Assembly: GCA_963580455.1 (NCBI GenBank)
Contig: OY756968.1
Span: 22,909,996 to 22,973,995 of the forward strand
Origin: Euonymus europaeus
Lineage: Eukaryota > Streptophyta > Magnoliopsida > Celastrales > Celastraceae
Length of the DNA stretch: 64,000 bases
Reading direction: 5' to 3'
Shown here: positions 44,579-56,800 of the stretch, piece by piece
How the letters are laid out: each line of letters begins with the position of its first letter
How positions within the stretch are numbered: the stretch's first letter is position 1
Made by a program: the position numbers and the translations under genes
The notes under the pieces: model-generated
Database searches by the model: none
Told to the model about the DNA's origin: nothing
The model's input: only the letters and a program-made list of their open reading frames with translations

Positions 44579-46448
44579 ATTTGCTGTTTTGCACCATTTA
44601 TTTTATGAAGAGAAATTAAAAAAAAGGCATACATGCATATGAGAAGTGCCAACAAACAGTATCATGTGATTAATTTGTATCTAGAGCATTGATTTTTGGA
44701 GCAGGACTAAATAATCCAAACATTTTTAGCCCAAATACTAGATTTCAATGTTTACATGGATTTGATATGACATTGAACATGTCAAAATCAAAAAAAAAAA
44801 ATCAAAAAAATATTTCATTTGAAAACACTCATTGCACAGTTTTTTTTTAATGAAATTTTAAAATATTTTATCTCTTAAAAAATATATTATATTTTTTAAA
44901 AAATTACATATCCAGAATGAGCAAGTAAATATCTTTCCAACAAAATTCATCATCGATAGGTTTTATTTAGTCATTCTTAATTACACGAGTTATGTAGTAT
45001 CTAATGTTTATTTATATCATTTTTTAAAATAATGTAATTTTATTGTGAATACATAAAACAATACATTTCATAGTGCATTTTGTCAAGTATATTATTTTTT
45101 ATTAGGGATATATATTTTTTAATTTATATTGTCAATGGCATTTTACCATAAATTGACTATATATTTCGAATTTAGTACTAAAATCTTATGTTCTAAGTAA
45201 TGAATCTCAAGACTAGGATTCGCTAATGAATCATAAAGGGCTAGGGTACTCTAACTTTTGGGGCTCTACTTCCAAAATTGAAGAAAGTGGATCACATATA
45301 TGTACAAATGATATCTAATTTAATAAATTTTAATTGGTGGTACGTTGATTTCGTACAAGAATGAATTATAAATTTTTAGCTATAATTTATTACAGGTACA
45401 AATATAAATTATCATTAATTTTTTTTCCAAATATAAATCAACAAAAAAAAGTGTTATAAATATTAAATAGAATAGAAATGGAAGGGAAGAGTTACCTATT
45501 TTAGAGTTTTACGTCTAAAAGAGACCCAATAAAAGTTTTAAAACTTTTGTGATTTCAAAAAATAAAAAATAGTTTCAAAAATAAAAATATTTTCCAACAT
45601 GATAAGTCTACAGACATGTCATGTAAATTTAAATTAAGTTATCTATAAAAACTGAGGAGTTGTAACTTTTTCCCGATTAATCATATGATTACTGAAGAGT
45701 CTATACTTTCTTGTGCTCTTTTTTAGTCTCCGTTTGGATTAGAATATGTTCCATAGAGTATATACTATCGTAAAGCGTAAAAGCTGAGAGTGTCTGAGAG
45801 TATGAATGACAACGTATATGCTCATCCAAACAGGTATTTAATCTTCTATAAAAAGCCATTTATCATAAGCTTGCTTCTGCTGCATCTTGCCGTCAGCTAC
45901 ACATTAAAAGCAATTATCAATTTTTTTTAAGAGTATTAAACTAATCAGCATAAAAAGTTAAAATAGTACTTCTGAGTTCTGACAGTGATAATACTGATAT
46001 TTCTGAGTTCTAACTCTAAATTATATATTATTATTTAAGTATAATTTTCCAAACATTTTTTTGGGATGTAAAATTATTAATTACATTGATGTAATAATTT
46101 TTTTTTAGTCAAATCACTTTTAATTGACAGCGTTACTAACTCATTTAATTTTTTTTGTGACGTAGTGACCCGAATATATCATTTTATCAAATTCGATTTT
46201 AAAAACCTTCCTATCAACATATGGAAGACTGGTTGATCTTCTTATTGTGGATGGAGTGAGAGATATATTGTGTTTGAATATTCATTATTATCAATTTGAG
46301 TGAGATTTATCATCACTATAATGAGAGTTGTAAAAAGAAGAGTGTTATCTCTCTTTTTGTAACCCATCAACTCATTGGACCTCAATATTTTGTTGGGTAC
46401 TCTCTCTCTTTGGAATAAATTTTTTTTTGAAAACCTTTCGCACGAGGA
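44579..46448. other. AT-rich spacer with short repeat relics
   Basis: No gene. At 45727-45845 a segment bounded by CCGTTTGGATTAG and CTCATCCAAACAG looks like a small fold-back element; a relative lies at 48965-49060. Confidence 0.45.
45727..45845. repeat. Small fold-back element, copy 1
   Basis: Ends CCGTTTGGAT and ATCCAAACAG are inverted. The body GCGTAAAAGCTGAGAGTGTC...AACGTATATGC is shared, with changes, with 48965-49060 (ACGTAAAAATTGAGAGTGTT...AACGTATACGC). Two related copies 3.2 kb apart support a repeat family. Confidence 0.55.
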
Positions 46449-46457
46449 GACTATCGT

Positions 46458-47471
46458 GGGCTGCACTAGGGTCAAGTACACTCAAATAACTGTTTTAGTA
46501 CAGTCCACTTAATCACCGTTGGATTTAATTATTGAAAAATTATCAAATCTTAACCATTAAATTAATAAATTTATTTAATTAAAATATTTTGTCAAAATAA
46601 CTCAAATACCTCTATCCCTACCGTTACTACTTCTTCTTCATCTTATTCTCTCTCTCCACAAAAACTATTTTCTATTCCCTTTATGTTTTTTTCATTGACA
46701 GAGAATACTCATGTTGAAAAAATGGTGGTAAAGCACGCACACTCAATACCAGCAATAGAGCCCATACATACATCATATCTAATACATGAGAAATTTCACC
46801 CCTCAATCAAACATGTCTAGAGAGAATGAAACAATATAGGATAGTGGCAGGAAAAACACAGAGAGATTTGTCTTCCATGTCAATTCATTTCTATAGGTTT
46901 ATAGCATTATTAATTTTTTTTTGGACTTTTCCCCTGCCATTTCGATTCATCAAATTTCCATAAAAAGCCTATAACACACTTTCACTCCTATAATACATGA
47001 CAAACTAATCACACCCAGTATTACCATTCTTTATAATTTCTCTTCCATTACGTTTCTTTTCCATTCAATGTGGGTTTTTATGGTTTTTTGAGATCTTATA
47101 ACTGTTGAGAGCTTCTTCAATTTTTTTGGGGGAGAGGAGTAGTGATTCTGTTTTGATTGGTTTGTTTTGAGTTGTGTTTTAATGGAGCTTTATCGTCATT
47201 GTGATAACTGCGATAGCCACTTGCCTCCTGGGTTCTAGTAGCATCAGTTGCTTTTTTTTTATTTTTATTTTTGTCATTTCAGTTATTTTTTTTATTAGTA
47301 ATAAGTCAAATCTTTGTATATATTTTTGTCATTTCCTTTCCTTAATAAAATTTTAAAAGAAAATTAAAAAATCATTTATAAGTGTTGACTCGGTCAATGT
47401 CCACATGTCATGCATTGGAATGGACTGTACGCCGTCCAGTTCTTTAGCAAGACTGGACGGTAGTAGAACCC
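46458..47471. mobile_element. Non-autonomous MULE-like element with 9-bp TSD
   Basis: A 1,014-bp non-coding segment flanked by the 9-bp direct repeat GACTATCGT (46449-46457 and 47472-47480). Left end GGGCTGCACTAGGGTCAAGT and reverse-complemented right end GGGTTCTACTACCGTCCAGT align, and both arms carry GTACAGTCCA(C/T)T about 40-55 bp inside. The right arm also forms a CCGTCCAGT hairpin. Diverged TIRs of about 60 bp with a 9-bp TSD fit a MULE. The interior is AT-rich with no recognised captured gene. Confidence 0.7.
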
Positions 47472-47480
47472 GACTATCGT

Positions 47481-48478
47481 TACTCTAATAGTTAATAATA
47501 TTATATATGTAGTCTCAATACTCAATTTTAAAATGCTACATTCAATGTACTTTCAAGCCGTTATTGTGACAAAAAATCTCAATGTAGAGACAAAATAAAT
47601 TCTAGCAACAAAATTACACATAACACTATCAATCAACCACAACAACAAATAAATAAAATATATTTTTTTATTGACTTTAATTTTATATTGGCTGAATAGT
47701 GTATGTAATGTTATTAAACTAAATAGGACAATTAAATAGGACAATTTTGACTAAATTAATATATATATATAATAATTATTTTTTTGAAAGTTGTGGGCCC
47801 TAACAGAGTGGCGCTGGCCGGCCTCTCTCCACCCAGGGCTGTCACTGATGAGCCATATTCACTATTCAGTGTCTCGCAAATTTGCATTAATTTGTTACTC
47901 AATAATATATCTAATTAGGTCCGGATGCAAGGTAAAAGGCAAACATATTTCGTACATAGGAATCTTGTTAACTGTCGGAGATTGACAAAATGCATATAGA
48001 CTTTACTTCATATCATGCCTCCGTTTGTTTCAGAATATAAGAGAAAATAAAGGGTTTCAGAGTATAAGAGAAAATAGAGGTAGCAAACAAAAAAATTGTT
48101 AAGACTTCTTTTAGCTTATTTTTAAATTGTGCTGCTTTGTGTTGATGGATTAATATTACATGTATTTTTTTATTACTTTTTTTTAATTCGATGCCTTGGA
48201 CCGACGACCTCTTGTCCAAAACATCAACTTTTATTGTTTTATCCAAGAATGGACCCTAAATATATCCCAATAACTTTATCCGTGAACCGCATAGTGGTAA
48301 AGGTATCATAATTTATGATACTTTTGGATTTCATATGGGGGTCGGGTTTTGTTTTGTAAAGCTACAGATTTTGCTGACAAGTGTCTTAATGCACATGCGT
48401 GATTGTATGCTTTTGACGAATCGTAAGGACAATTAAACCATTTTTTGTGTGTGTATATATACATATGAGAGTGATATA
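47481..48478. other. AT-rich spacer
   Basis: No gene. A 27-bp tandem duplication (GTTTCAGA(A/G)TATAAGAGAAA...) lies at 48027-48080. Confidence 0.5.
48027..48080. repeat. 27-bp tandem duplication
   Basis: Two copies, 48027-48053 and 48054-48080, differing at two positions. Confidence 0.85.
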
Positions 48479-48728
48479 TTTCATCCGTCTCATTTTAATT
48501 GTCACATTCATTTTTTCACACAGTTTAAAAAAATATTTAATTCTCTTTCAATTTGACATTTATACCCTTATTTATAATTTACATGATTATTGAGTTAATT
48601 ATTGAGTTTTTCAAGTTAAGGGTAAAATGAGAAAAATGGAAAAAATAGTTTTCATTAGTCAAACTGGACATGCATTTTGGGACATCTCAAAAAGGAATAA
48701 AAAGACAATTAAAATGAGACGGAGGGAG
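48479..48728. mobile_element. Stowaway-like MITE
   Basis: A 250-bp element. Its right end reads, reverse complemented, CTCCCTCCGTCTCATTTTAA and its left end TTTCATCCGTCTCATTTTAA; inverted similarity extends through AATTGTC. A TA flanks both sides (48477-48478 and 48729-48730). CTCCCTCCGTC ends with a TA duplication define Stowaway (Tc1/mariner) MITEs. Confidence 0.88.
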
Positions 48729-51012
48729 TACAATTTTAGACACACACTACGCACACGCGTATATGGCAACACTGACCTGCTATAATCTATCTTGCACATC
48801 AACATGATATGGTGATATGATTCGATTTGGGAGCTCCGTAATTTAATTGAAATCAGAGTTAGAATTTTAATCTGTCCGAGTGACGAATTTGACAAAAAAA
48901 TTAAAATAAAATAAAATCGAATCACTGACTTGAGATAAGGAATTTTTGTTGTTGGTCATAGTGGTAAACCTATCATAAAACGTAAAAATTGAGAGTGTTT
49001 GAGGATATAAATAACAGAGTATAAACTAACGTATACGCTGACACAAACATGATAAAATCTTTCAGCATCCGAAAGAAGGCTTTACCCGACTTACTTTCAT
49101 CTATGTAAGTTGTTTGAAGTATAAACGTTCAATTTAATCATCACTAAAATGGGCCTACTCAGTTAAACGGCTTTTTGGGTTTGATTAATTATGCTTTATC
49201 TGTGGCCGACAAGACAAACTTGATGTTAATTAATTAACCGCCCATTGAATGAACTACTGCTTCTTGCGTTCTCAAGCAAAACAAATCTTCTTCATATTAA
49301 TGCTCATCTGCCTCGTCGGTCCTATATTATATTTTTATAATAAATGAATCAATAAATTTTTAATTAAACGATATTTTAATTCAAATAACCAAAAGGGAAT
49401 CTTGGTTGGACAAAACAATGTAGTGTGATCGATAGATAAGGGATGTCTGTTTGTCCATATATTACACTTACAGGGGTCTAGGAGTCTATAATCTGTGAAG
49501 TAATCTTAAAGACTGTTACAGAGTCTGCAAGCTAGGGTTTACAGAACGAATGCTCCAAAAGAAAGTGATAAGGTCAAAGGAAAGAGAATGTCCTTGGTGT
49601 TAAGACAGCCGTCTGATCTTCTGATCATCAGCTTTTGATTTAATTGTCGTTCTTCAATGTTCAGCAAAGTATATAAAACCCTAATTTTTTTTGTCCAATT
49701 GAAATGTGAACTCACTTGATAAAGATTAATGTTTGCTTTTGTGTATTATTATTATTATTATTAAAACTATTATTTATGAAACGTAAAGACGTGAATTGAC
49801 ATTAAAGTGACAACATATAACTGTTGAAAATAGAATCTTGCAGACAATAATAAACAATTGAGCAAATATATACAGAATAAAATCAAATAAAGAAAAAAGA
49901 AAAAAAAGAATACAATATTTTGAAGTTTAACACTTATTTTCAATATGAAAAATATATAATTATAAGTCTCATGATACAAATAATCAACACTTGCCGGTAA
50001 AAATAATACCACATCATATCACGACTGATTCACTCACAATTTTTTTTATAAAAAAATCTTATATATATAAATTCAATATGAATTATTTTATTTAACAATA
50101 ACACCAGTATGAGAGGAAGAGAGCGACTTTGAGAGAGAGAGAGAGAGAAGCAGTGAAAACATGCATGATATGAATTGACAACTGAGTTTGAACGACAACA
50201 AAATAATAAAAAGAAATAAGCAGAGTAGAAAGAGAATTGAAGCTTGTGTTGGAAAACTAAACGATGATAGAGAGAGATAGAGAGATTGATGTTGAAAACC
50301 TCCAATAATTGCAGGAGGCAGTCAGGCCAGGCTTCTTTTTTGAATTTCTTTTGTACGAGACTCCCTCCCTCCCTCCTCTCTCTCTCTCTGTGTGTGGCCT
50401 GCTTCTGCCGCCCTACATTTCCACCACCTGTAAGACCCCTCATCATACATCTATGTGTCCAAGTCTATATACGTCTATGTCTATATCCTCTCCTCTCTCT
50501 CTCCGTCTCTCTCACACACACACACTCTCTCTCTCTTAGCTGTATCTCTTTCAATACTCACTGTGCGGTAGTTCTACCTTCAATTCTTCTCTTCATTTAT
50601 CTTTGTAACATCTGTGCCTCCAGTGCTCCACTTCCTTTATAAGTGATGCTAGGGTTTCTTACTTTCTTTCATCGCAGTCTGTTTACTTAAATTTCTTCCT
50701 CTCCTTGCCCCACCACTGCTTGTTCTTCTTTATATTCTCAGCATAATTAGTAGCACCACGAACTTCATTGATCTTTTGAGTGTTAGTTATATTCTTATTC
50801 GCCAGAAAAGAATACTTGTCTTGTGCATGTAGTTCATCCAAATGCTTTGCCTCTCTTTGTTTTGAGATCAATCCTCTCTTTTCTAATTCATTCCTTTCTA
50901 GCTAGTCAACAAACAATAACTTCCTTTCTATACATATGTATATGTTTCAATTTTTATCCTAAGAATCTTCATGCAAGAAGTTGACTGGTCAGGTGCAAGA
51001 GATATGAAGGTC
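48729..51012. other. Spacer and MIR167 upstream region
   Basis: 48965-49060 is a relative of the small fold-back element at 45727. 50123-50148 is a (GA)n run and 50375-50540 a CT/CA-rich leader-like stretch. From roughly 50450 on it probably belongs to the promoter and primary transcript of MIR167. No protein gene is supported; the open frames here read the simple repeats. Confidence 0.45.
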
Positions 51013-51140
51013 GCAGAGGGAAAAAGTGAAGCTGCCAGCATGATCTAGCTTTGGTTAGTTCTACAGACTATGGAGAAAGAGAAACAGTGACTAGCCTTAT
51101 CTAGGTCATGCTGTGACAGCCTCACTCCTTCCCAGTCTGG
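51013..51140 (+). ncRNA. MIR167: MIR167 precursor hairpin
   Basis: The mature miR167 sequence TGAAGCTGCCAGCATGATCT(A) lies at 51027-51047 on the 5' arm. The opposite arm at about 51102-51126 reads TAGGTCATGCTGTGACAGCC then TCACT, which pairs with it with small bulges and is the expected star strand. The loop is about 55 nt. Flanking bases (AGGGAAAAAG and CCTTCCC) extend the stem. miR167 directs cleavage of ARF6 and ARF8 mRNAs, controlling flower maturation and root branching in known plants. Its place between an ACA12/13-type gene and a DYW-PPR gene matches MIR167A/B in Arabidopsis. Confidence 0.96.
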
Positions 51141-52520
51141 ACCCAATTAACAGATTCTACTCATCAGGCATGCATATCGATCCTTCAAATCAAACCTACC
51201 TAATTATTTTTGAAAAGTACAAATATGTCCCTCTGGCTGTGATCCCTGTAAGTATATTCCTTTCTCTCTTTTTCTTACTGACATTGGCCGGCATGCGTTT
51301 ACTTGCTTTTTTCTGTCTTAACTTCTGTTTTTGTTTTTTTTGAGGGATATTATTCCCACGTTACAGGAAAAGCAGATCGAGCTCTTCATCCATCTGTTTT
51401 CGGCCACTCTCTTTTGGATTTTGCGAATTATCCTCCATTCTTTGATGATATATTGGAACGTATCTCATTTTTTTATGTTATTGGTTAAGCGATCTCGGGG
51501 GGATTTTTGGCATAGGCCATGTAATGTGTTTATTTTCTAGAATTTTTTTTGAAGGAGGGTGCTTGTCTAATGGACAGGGGCGAGCCCAAGTTATTTTCTA
51601 AGCTGGCTCAGATTCGGGACCTTTCGTCTCTATTTTATTATTATTATGTTACATTGTCAAGTTGATTTAAGTTAGTGGATATGGGCCAGCTGACATTCTT
51701 CAATTTTGATCAAATTACTGAAGCCCAAGTTAAGAATGGCTCAATGTGCAACTCAGCCCATGGACTCGCCGATCCGTCTTTTGTTTTGGTGGGCATGCAG
51801 TAAGATTCGAGATGAATGTTGGTTACTCTCTCGAGTCTCGAGAACGAATTAGATGAAGCAAGTGAACCACCCGGCCCAAGGTCTCAAGGTCGTGAAACAA
51901 ACTTGCAAAGATAAAAAGGAAAAATAAACGCAATAATTTTACTAAAATCCTGATGTTACATGTTAAATCATGCAAGTGAGCATCCACAGTGGGCTCTATT
52001 TATAACTCCAAAATTTTTAATTAGGTCGAAACTCTATTAAACATATTTGTGTTCGAGTTACTTATTCATATTATAGTAAAATACACAATCTCAATATAAC
52101 TATATCAACAAAATATATATTTTTTTCACTTTTCATTTATCAACATTTCAAAATTTAAATATCAAGTTTCAACATCTCTCTCATATTTTATACTATTTTC
52201 ACTTTTTACTATCATTTTAAATACAAATTTTTCAAATTTTTTTCTCACGCTCAAAATTTTCTAACATCCTAATTTTTTTTTACTACTGTGGTTTGATGCC
52301 ACTGCCGTTGACTACATGGAACTGTCTTCTACTATTATTACCTACGCAAGTACTGAGCCGAGCTTTGAGAAGCCCATTAGAGTTGTGTGTGTTTATGAGA
52401 ACTGTAGTAGGCACTTTTGAATGCTTGGAAGAAATATAATAATTCTCTCTGTTTGAATATGATCTGGTTCTCGTTAAAGACCAGCTATCATCCCGGTTTC
52501 ATATCTTCTGCCTCATTAAG
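51141..52520. other. Spacer, possibly decayed LTR
   Basis: 51141-51540 may include the 3' part of the MIR167 primary transcript. 51810-52520 precedes a primer-binding-site-like sequence and may be the 5' LTR of the gag relic to its right, but no matching second LTR was found in the window. Confidence 0.35.
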
Positions 52521-53538
52521 TGGTATCATAGGCAAACCCGACCTCATTCCTGCGTGATGTCTCACACCGGCAATGATTACATCCAACCCAATGTCGACGA
52601 AAGTGGGACAGCGGATCTGTGGGCTGCCATCGGCGACCTTCGAGAGATGATCGGCGCCCTCCACACCCGATTTGCACAACCGCAAATGGCCCCGCCTGGC
52701 CCACCAGCTTGCGACCAGGGGCATGGTGTCGGAGCCGGCGTTGTTACCGCAGAGGTGATCCACGCGCGACCTCCACCGTTGGCGCACCATCATCCTCTGC
52801 CATTCGAGAGACGACCGCCTCCTGCACCCGATCCTTTTGTTGCGAAGGAACCCGATTGGTTTATCCCACCTCCACTTGCGCGACCTCGCACTGGTTTCCA
52901 GCGGTACTCAGAATGGGATGGTGGCGCTGCTGATTGGAGGGCAGGCCCGCGGCACAGACCAGACAACTTTGGTGAGCGCCGCGGCCGGCGCGATGGATCT
53001 CCACTTGGATGCCCAATTGGCAGAGAATTACCCCGGCATGCCCTGTTTCCGATTCTGAGTTGGGCAGCCATGATAGTAAGGACAATTATTTTGCTTCAAA
53101 CAATGGATTCGAACCAAAGAAATAACAATAAAAAAAAATAAGAACACAATGATTTACGTGGGAAATCATTAAAGGAGAGAGAATTTCATTATGTGAAGAA
53201 AATATGTATAAGAGATGAGTGACGGCTTTACAACGAATAAATATTAGCCGAAACCCTAATCACAATAGGTTCCAAAAATTTCCAAAAAAAATCTTCTTCC
53301 AAATTTTTCGCACCGCAAACTTTTGGAATAAAACCAAACTGAATTCAGGTCACAAACTCTAACATTGCTAATGAATTTGAACCAATGAATCGTGATGAGT
53401 TTAGTGAATGAATTTGAACCAATGAATCGTGATGAGTTTGGTGATCGAGGAGCTGAAGGATTTCAGTTGAATGCGGACATATCTAATTTTAATAGTAGCA
53501 TGCACATCGAGTCATTCTTACTATTGTTGTGTCTATGA
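52521..53538 (+). mobile_element. Gypsy-type LTR retrotransposon relic (PBS and gag)
   Basis: TGGTATCATAGG at 52521-52532 resembles the initiator tRNA-Met primer-binding site (TGGTATCAGAGC). Downstream a GC-rich frame from the ATG at 52557 reads MSHTGNDYIQPNVDESGTAD then LWAAIGDLREMIGALHTRF, gag-like in style. About 53430-53515 reads DRGAEGFQLNADISNFNSSM and HIESF, the start of a gypsy gag core (family pattern ..K.DIP.F.G...E.F.DW). The frame is broken near 53060 by an unrelated AT-rich stretch. A 37-bp tandem duplication lies at 53371-53444. The relic is cut at 53538 by the copia insertion. Confidence 0.6.
53371..53444. repeat. 37-bp tandem duplication in the gag relic
   Basis: ATGAATTTGAACCAATGAAT followed by CGTGATGAGTTT is repeated with a period of 37 bp. 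Confidence 0.85.
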
Positions 53539-53784
53539 TGTAAATATGTAGATTTCCACAAGGAAACAACAAGAAGCCAAGAAGCACAAGGAATTATCTA
53601 GAGAAAGAAAAGCTTTCTTCTATATTCAAGATCAAAGAATAAAACCTCACTTCACCCTCTATATCTCTACAGACAACATAGGAAAGAAAGAATAAAATAA
53701 ATTGGCTACAGTAAAAGGCTCCAAAGTAACCCGCCCAAATAGAACTAGATGAATACTATGTCATTTTATATACAATGTTTAACA
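53539..53784 (-). repeat. 3' LTR of the copia element
   Basis: 246 bp; TG...CA ends; matches 58280-58510 apart from short indels. Confidence 0.92.
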
Positions 53785-53808
53785 CCCCCTCAAGATGAAC
53801 TGTATGCA

Positions 53809-56800
53809 TCAATGACGTTCAGCTTGTGAAGAAATTTGTGCAACTGTAACAGGTTTGGCCAAGAAGTCACTGAGCCGCTCATTAGACTGCAAATGAAGAA
53901 GTTGTAGAACACTTTGATCAACCCGTTCACGAACAAAGTGGCAGGATCTTTCGATATGTTTTGTGCGCTCTTGGAAGTCTGGATTACTGCCAATATGAAT
54001 GACAACTTGCCTATCTAAAAACAGAGACACTGGACGAGGAAAAAGAACATTGAAAGTTGGATGAAGATGGGACAGCCAAACTAATTTGCTGCAAGCATTC
54101 GCCATAGAATGATATTCGACTTCCGCGGAAGATCTTGAAATAGTATATTGCTTTTTCAACTTCCAGGAAATCAAACAACCACCAAGCATGATACAATACC
54201 CACTAATAGAACGTCGTGTGCTCGGGCAAGCACCCCAATCAGAATCACAATAGGCAGAAATATTATAGCTCGGGTGAGATGGATAGTAAAGACCTTGTCC
54301 AGGGCTTGCCTTCAAGTATCGTAAAACTGGATGAGCTGCAAGCATATGTTGATCAGCAAGGGATTGTAAGAATTGACTAAGAGCATGGACATCGTAGCTG
54401 ATGTCTGGACACGTAAGGGTCAAATACATCAGGCGCCCTACCAGTCGACGATAGCTAAAGTCATCAGACAATAGATTGCCAGTATGGATGGACAAATGAA
54501 CATTCAGCTCTGTGGGTGAAGAGAGAGACTTAGCCTCAAGGATCCAGTGTCACGAGGCAAGTCCAGAGCATATTTTCTTTGGCTAATAGCTAGTATGCTA
54601 GAGGATCGACTGAGCTCAAGACCCAAAAAATACTTCATAGTCCCCAAGTCTTTGATTTTTATTTGAGATTGCAAATAATGTTTCACAGATGAAATGAACT
54701 CCTCATTGGTTCCCCCAATCACCATATCATCCACATAAAGTAAGAGAGCAACAGAGTCACGTCCCTTCTTTAGTGTATATAGAGAGAGTAATCCGATTTA
54801 GACTGTTGAAACTCATATGCAAAAAGGAAAGATCAAAACTTGGCATTCCACTGGCGCGAGGCTTGTTTGAGTCCATATAAGGACTTTTGTAACTTGCATA
54901 CAAGTTGAGGATTGTCTACTGGATAATCGGGTGGTGGCTGCATGTAAACTTCTTCAAGTAAATCACCATTGAGGAACGCATTATGGACATCCAGCTGCTG
55001 TAGAGACCACCGCCCCATAGAGGCCACAGCTAAGAAAACCCGGATAGTTACCATTTTAACCACTGGAGAAAATGTTTCTGTGTAATCGAAACCAGCTCGT
55101 TGACTAAACCCTTGAGCCACCAACCGAGCTCTGTGGCGTTCAATGCTGCCATCTTTATTAAATTTTAGCTTGTCAATCCATTTTGAGCCAATTGCCTTGC
55201 GACCCTTTGGCAAAGGAGTAAGCACCCAAGTCTTGTTATGCTGTAATACCTGCAATTCAGAATTCATAGTTGTCTGCCATGCAAGATCTTGAATAGCAAC
55301 CAAAAAATGAAACGGCTCATGATGAGATGATACTGAGCATAAGAAGACAGTATGCGAAGATGAAAAATTGCAGTAATTTAAAGACTCACCAATGGGATAA
55401 GGCGAAGTAGACTTGGCTTAATGAAGAGTATTGGAATGAGCAATGCCAAGAGAACTATTACACTGGTAATCTGTGAGATAAGAGGGCTACCGTTTAACTC
55501 GTTGTGATTGACGAATTGGCATAGCAGTTGTAGAAAGGTCATCAGGTAAAAGCTCATGGTCAGAAATAGGCTTAGCCAAAGCAACTGGAGAGGGAATAAG
55601 ATGACAATCATTCTGAACAGGAGGCAAGTACATGGAAGGTAACAAGTTTGGATCAATTACAAGCTCTGGTGGTGTAGTGGATCTGTGAGAAGAGGTGTCC
55701 TTTGAGAAAGGAAAAATAGATTCCTGAAAATCAACATCTTGAGAAACAAAAATATTATGAGTTTCTAAATGAAACACTTGATAACCTTTAACCCCGAATG
55801 GATATCCTAAGGATACACAATCTCGTGCTCACACTTGAAACTTTGATCGTGAATAAGGGTTAACAACTACATAACATAAACTCCCAAATACCTTAAGATC
55901 ATGGTAGTTAGGAGGTTTAGTGAAAAGAATATGATAAGGACTGAGTTTGTCCAACTAACGAGATGGCAATCAGTTCAAGAGATGAACTGTCGTTAAGACA
56001 CAAAAACTCCAAAAGGATTCAAGAAGTTGTGCTTGATGTCGAAGAGCTCTAGCAATGTTAAGGATATGTTGATGCTTGTGTTCCACCACTCCATTTTGTT
56101 GGGGCGTGGCAACGCAAGTAGTTTGATGTAAAATACCACGGGAAGCAAAAAAATCCACCGTATTAAACACAGGACCGTTGTCAAAACGAATAGTCATGAC
56201 TCTTGTATGGAAATGTGTCTCAACATAATTACAGAATTGTTGGATGAATGACCGAGTTTTTGCCTTAGAACGCAAGAGATATATTCAAGTAGCCCTGCTA
56301 AAATCATCCACAATAGTCAAGAAAAATCGAGATCTATCAATGAAAGTAATAAAATGAGGACCCCATAAATCGACGTGTATTAATTCAAAAGGCGATGATG
56401 ATTTAGATGCACTGATATGAAAAGGTTTTCGCTTCATCTGAGCCAAAGGACAAATTGGACAAAAAAAAAACTCCTTTTGCAAAGGTTTTGGCAACAACAT
56501 GCTTGTAGTTGAAGAGGGGTGGCCTAATCTATTATTCCATTGCATGGAAGCTTGGTTCACAGCAGCTGAACACAAAGCAGGCTTGACTGATGAAACTTTG
56601 GAATCCCATTAGTAAAGTCCTTTATGCATGTTCGCTATTCCAATCTTCTTCAATGTGCCAAAGTCTTGCAACACATAACATTTTGATGTAAAGTTAACAG
56701 AAAATTGGGAAGAAGCAGTTAGTTTACTAATTGAAATAAGATTGATCTTAAAAGAAGGCACACAAATGACACGACTCAAAGTAATTCCACATCCTAGGCT

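Noticed and set aside
50286..50642. 118-aa plus-strand frame upstream of MIR167
   Set aside because: Built from CT and CA simple repeats in a likely promoter/leader; no recognisable protein.
52488..53085. Minus-strand frames in the GC-rich gag relic
   Set aside because: No domain; GC-rich sequence keeps several frames open. The plus-strand frame follows a PBS-like site.
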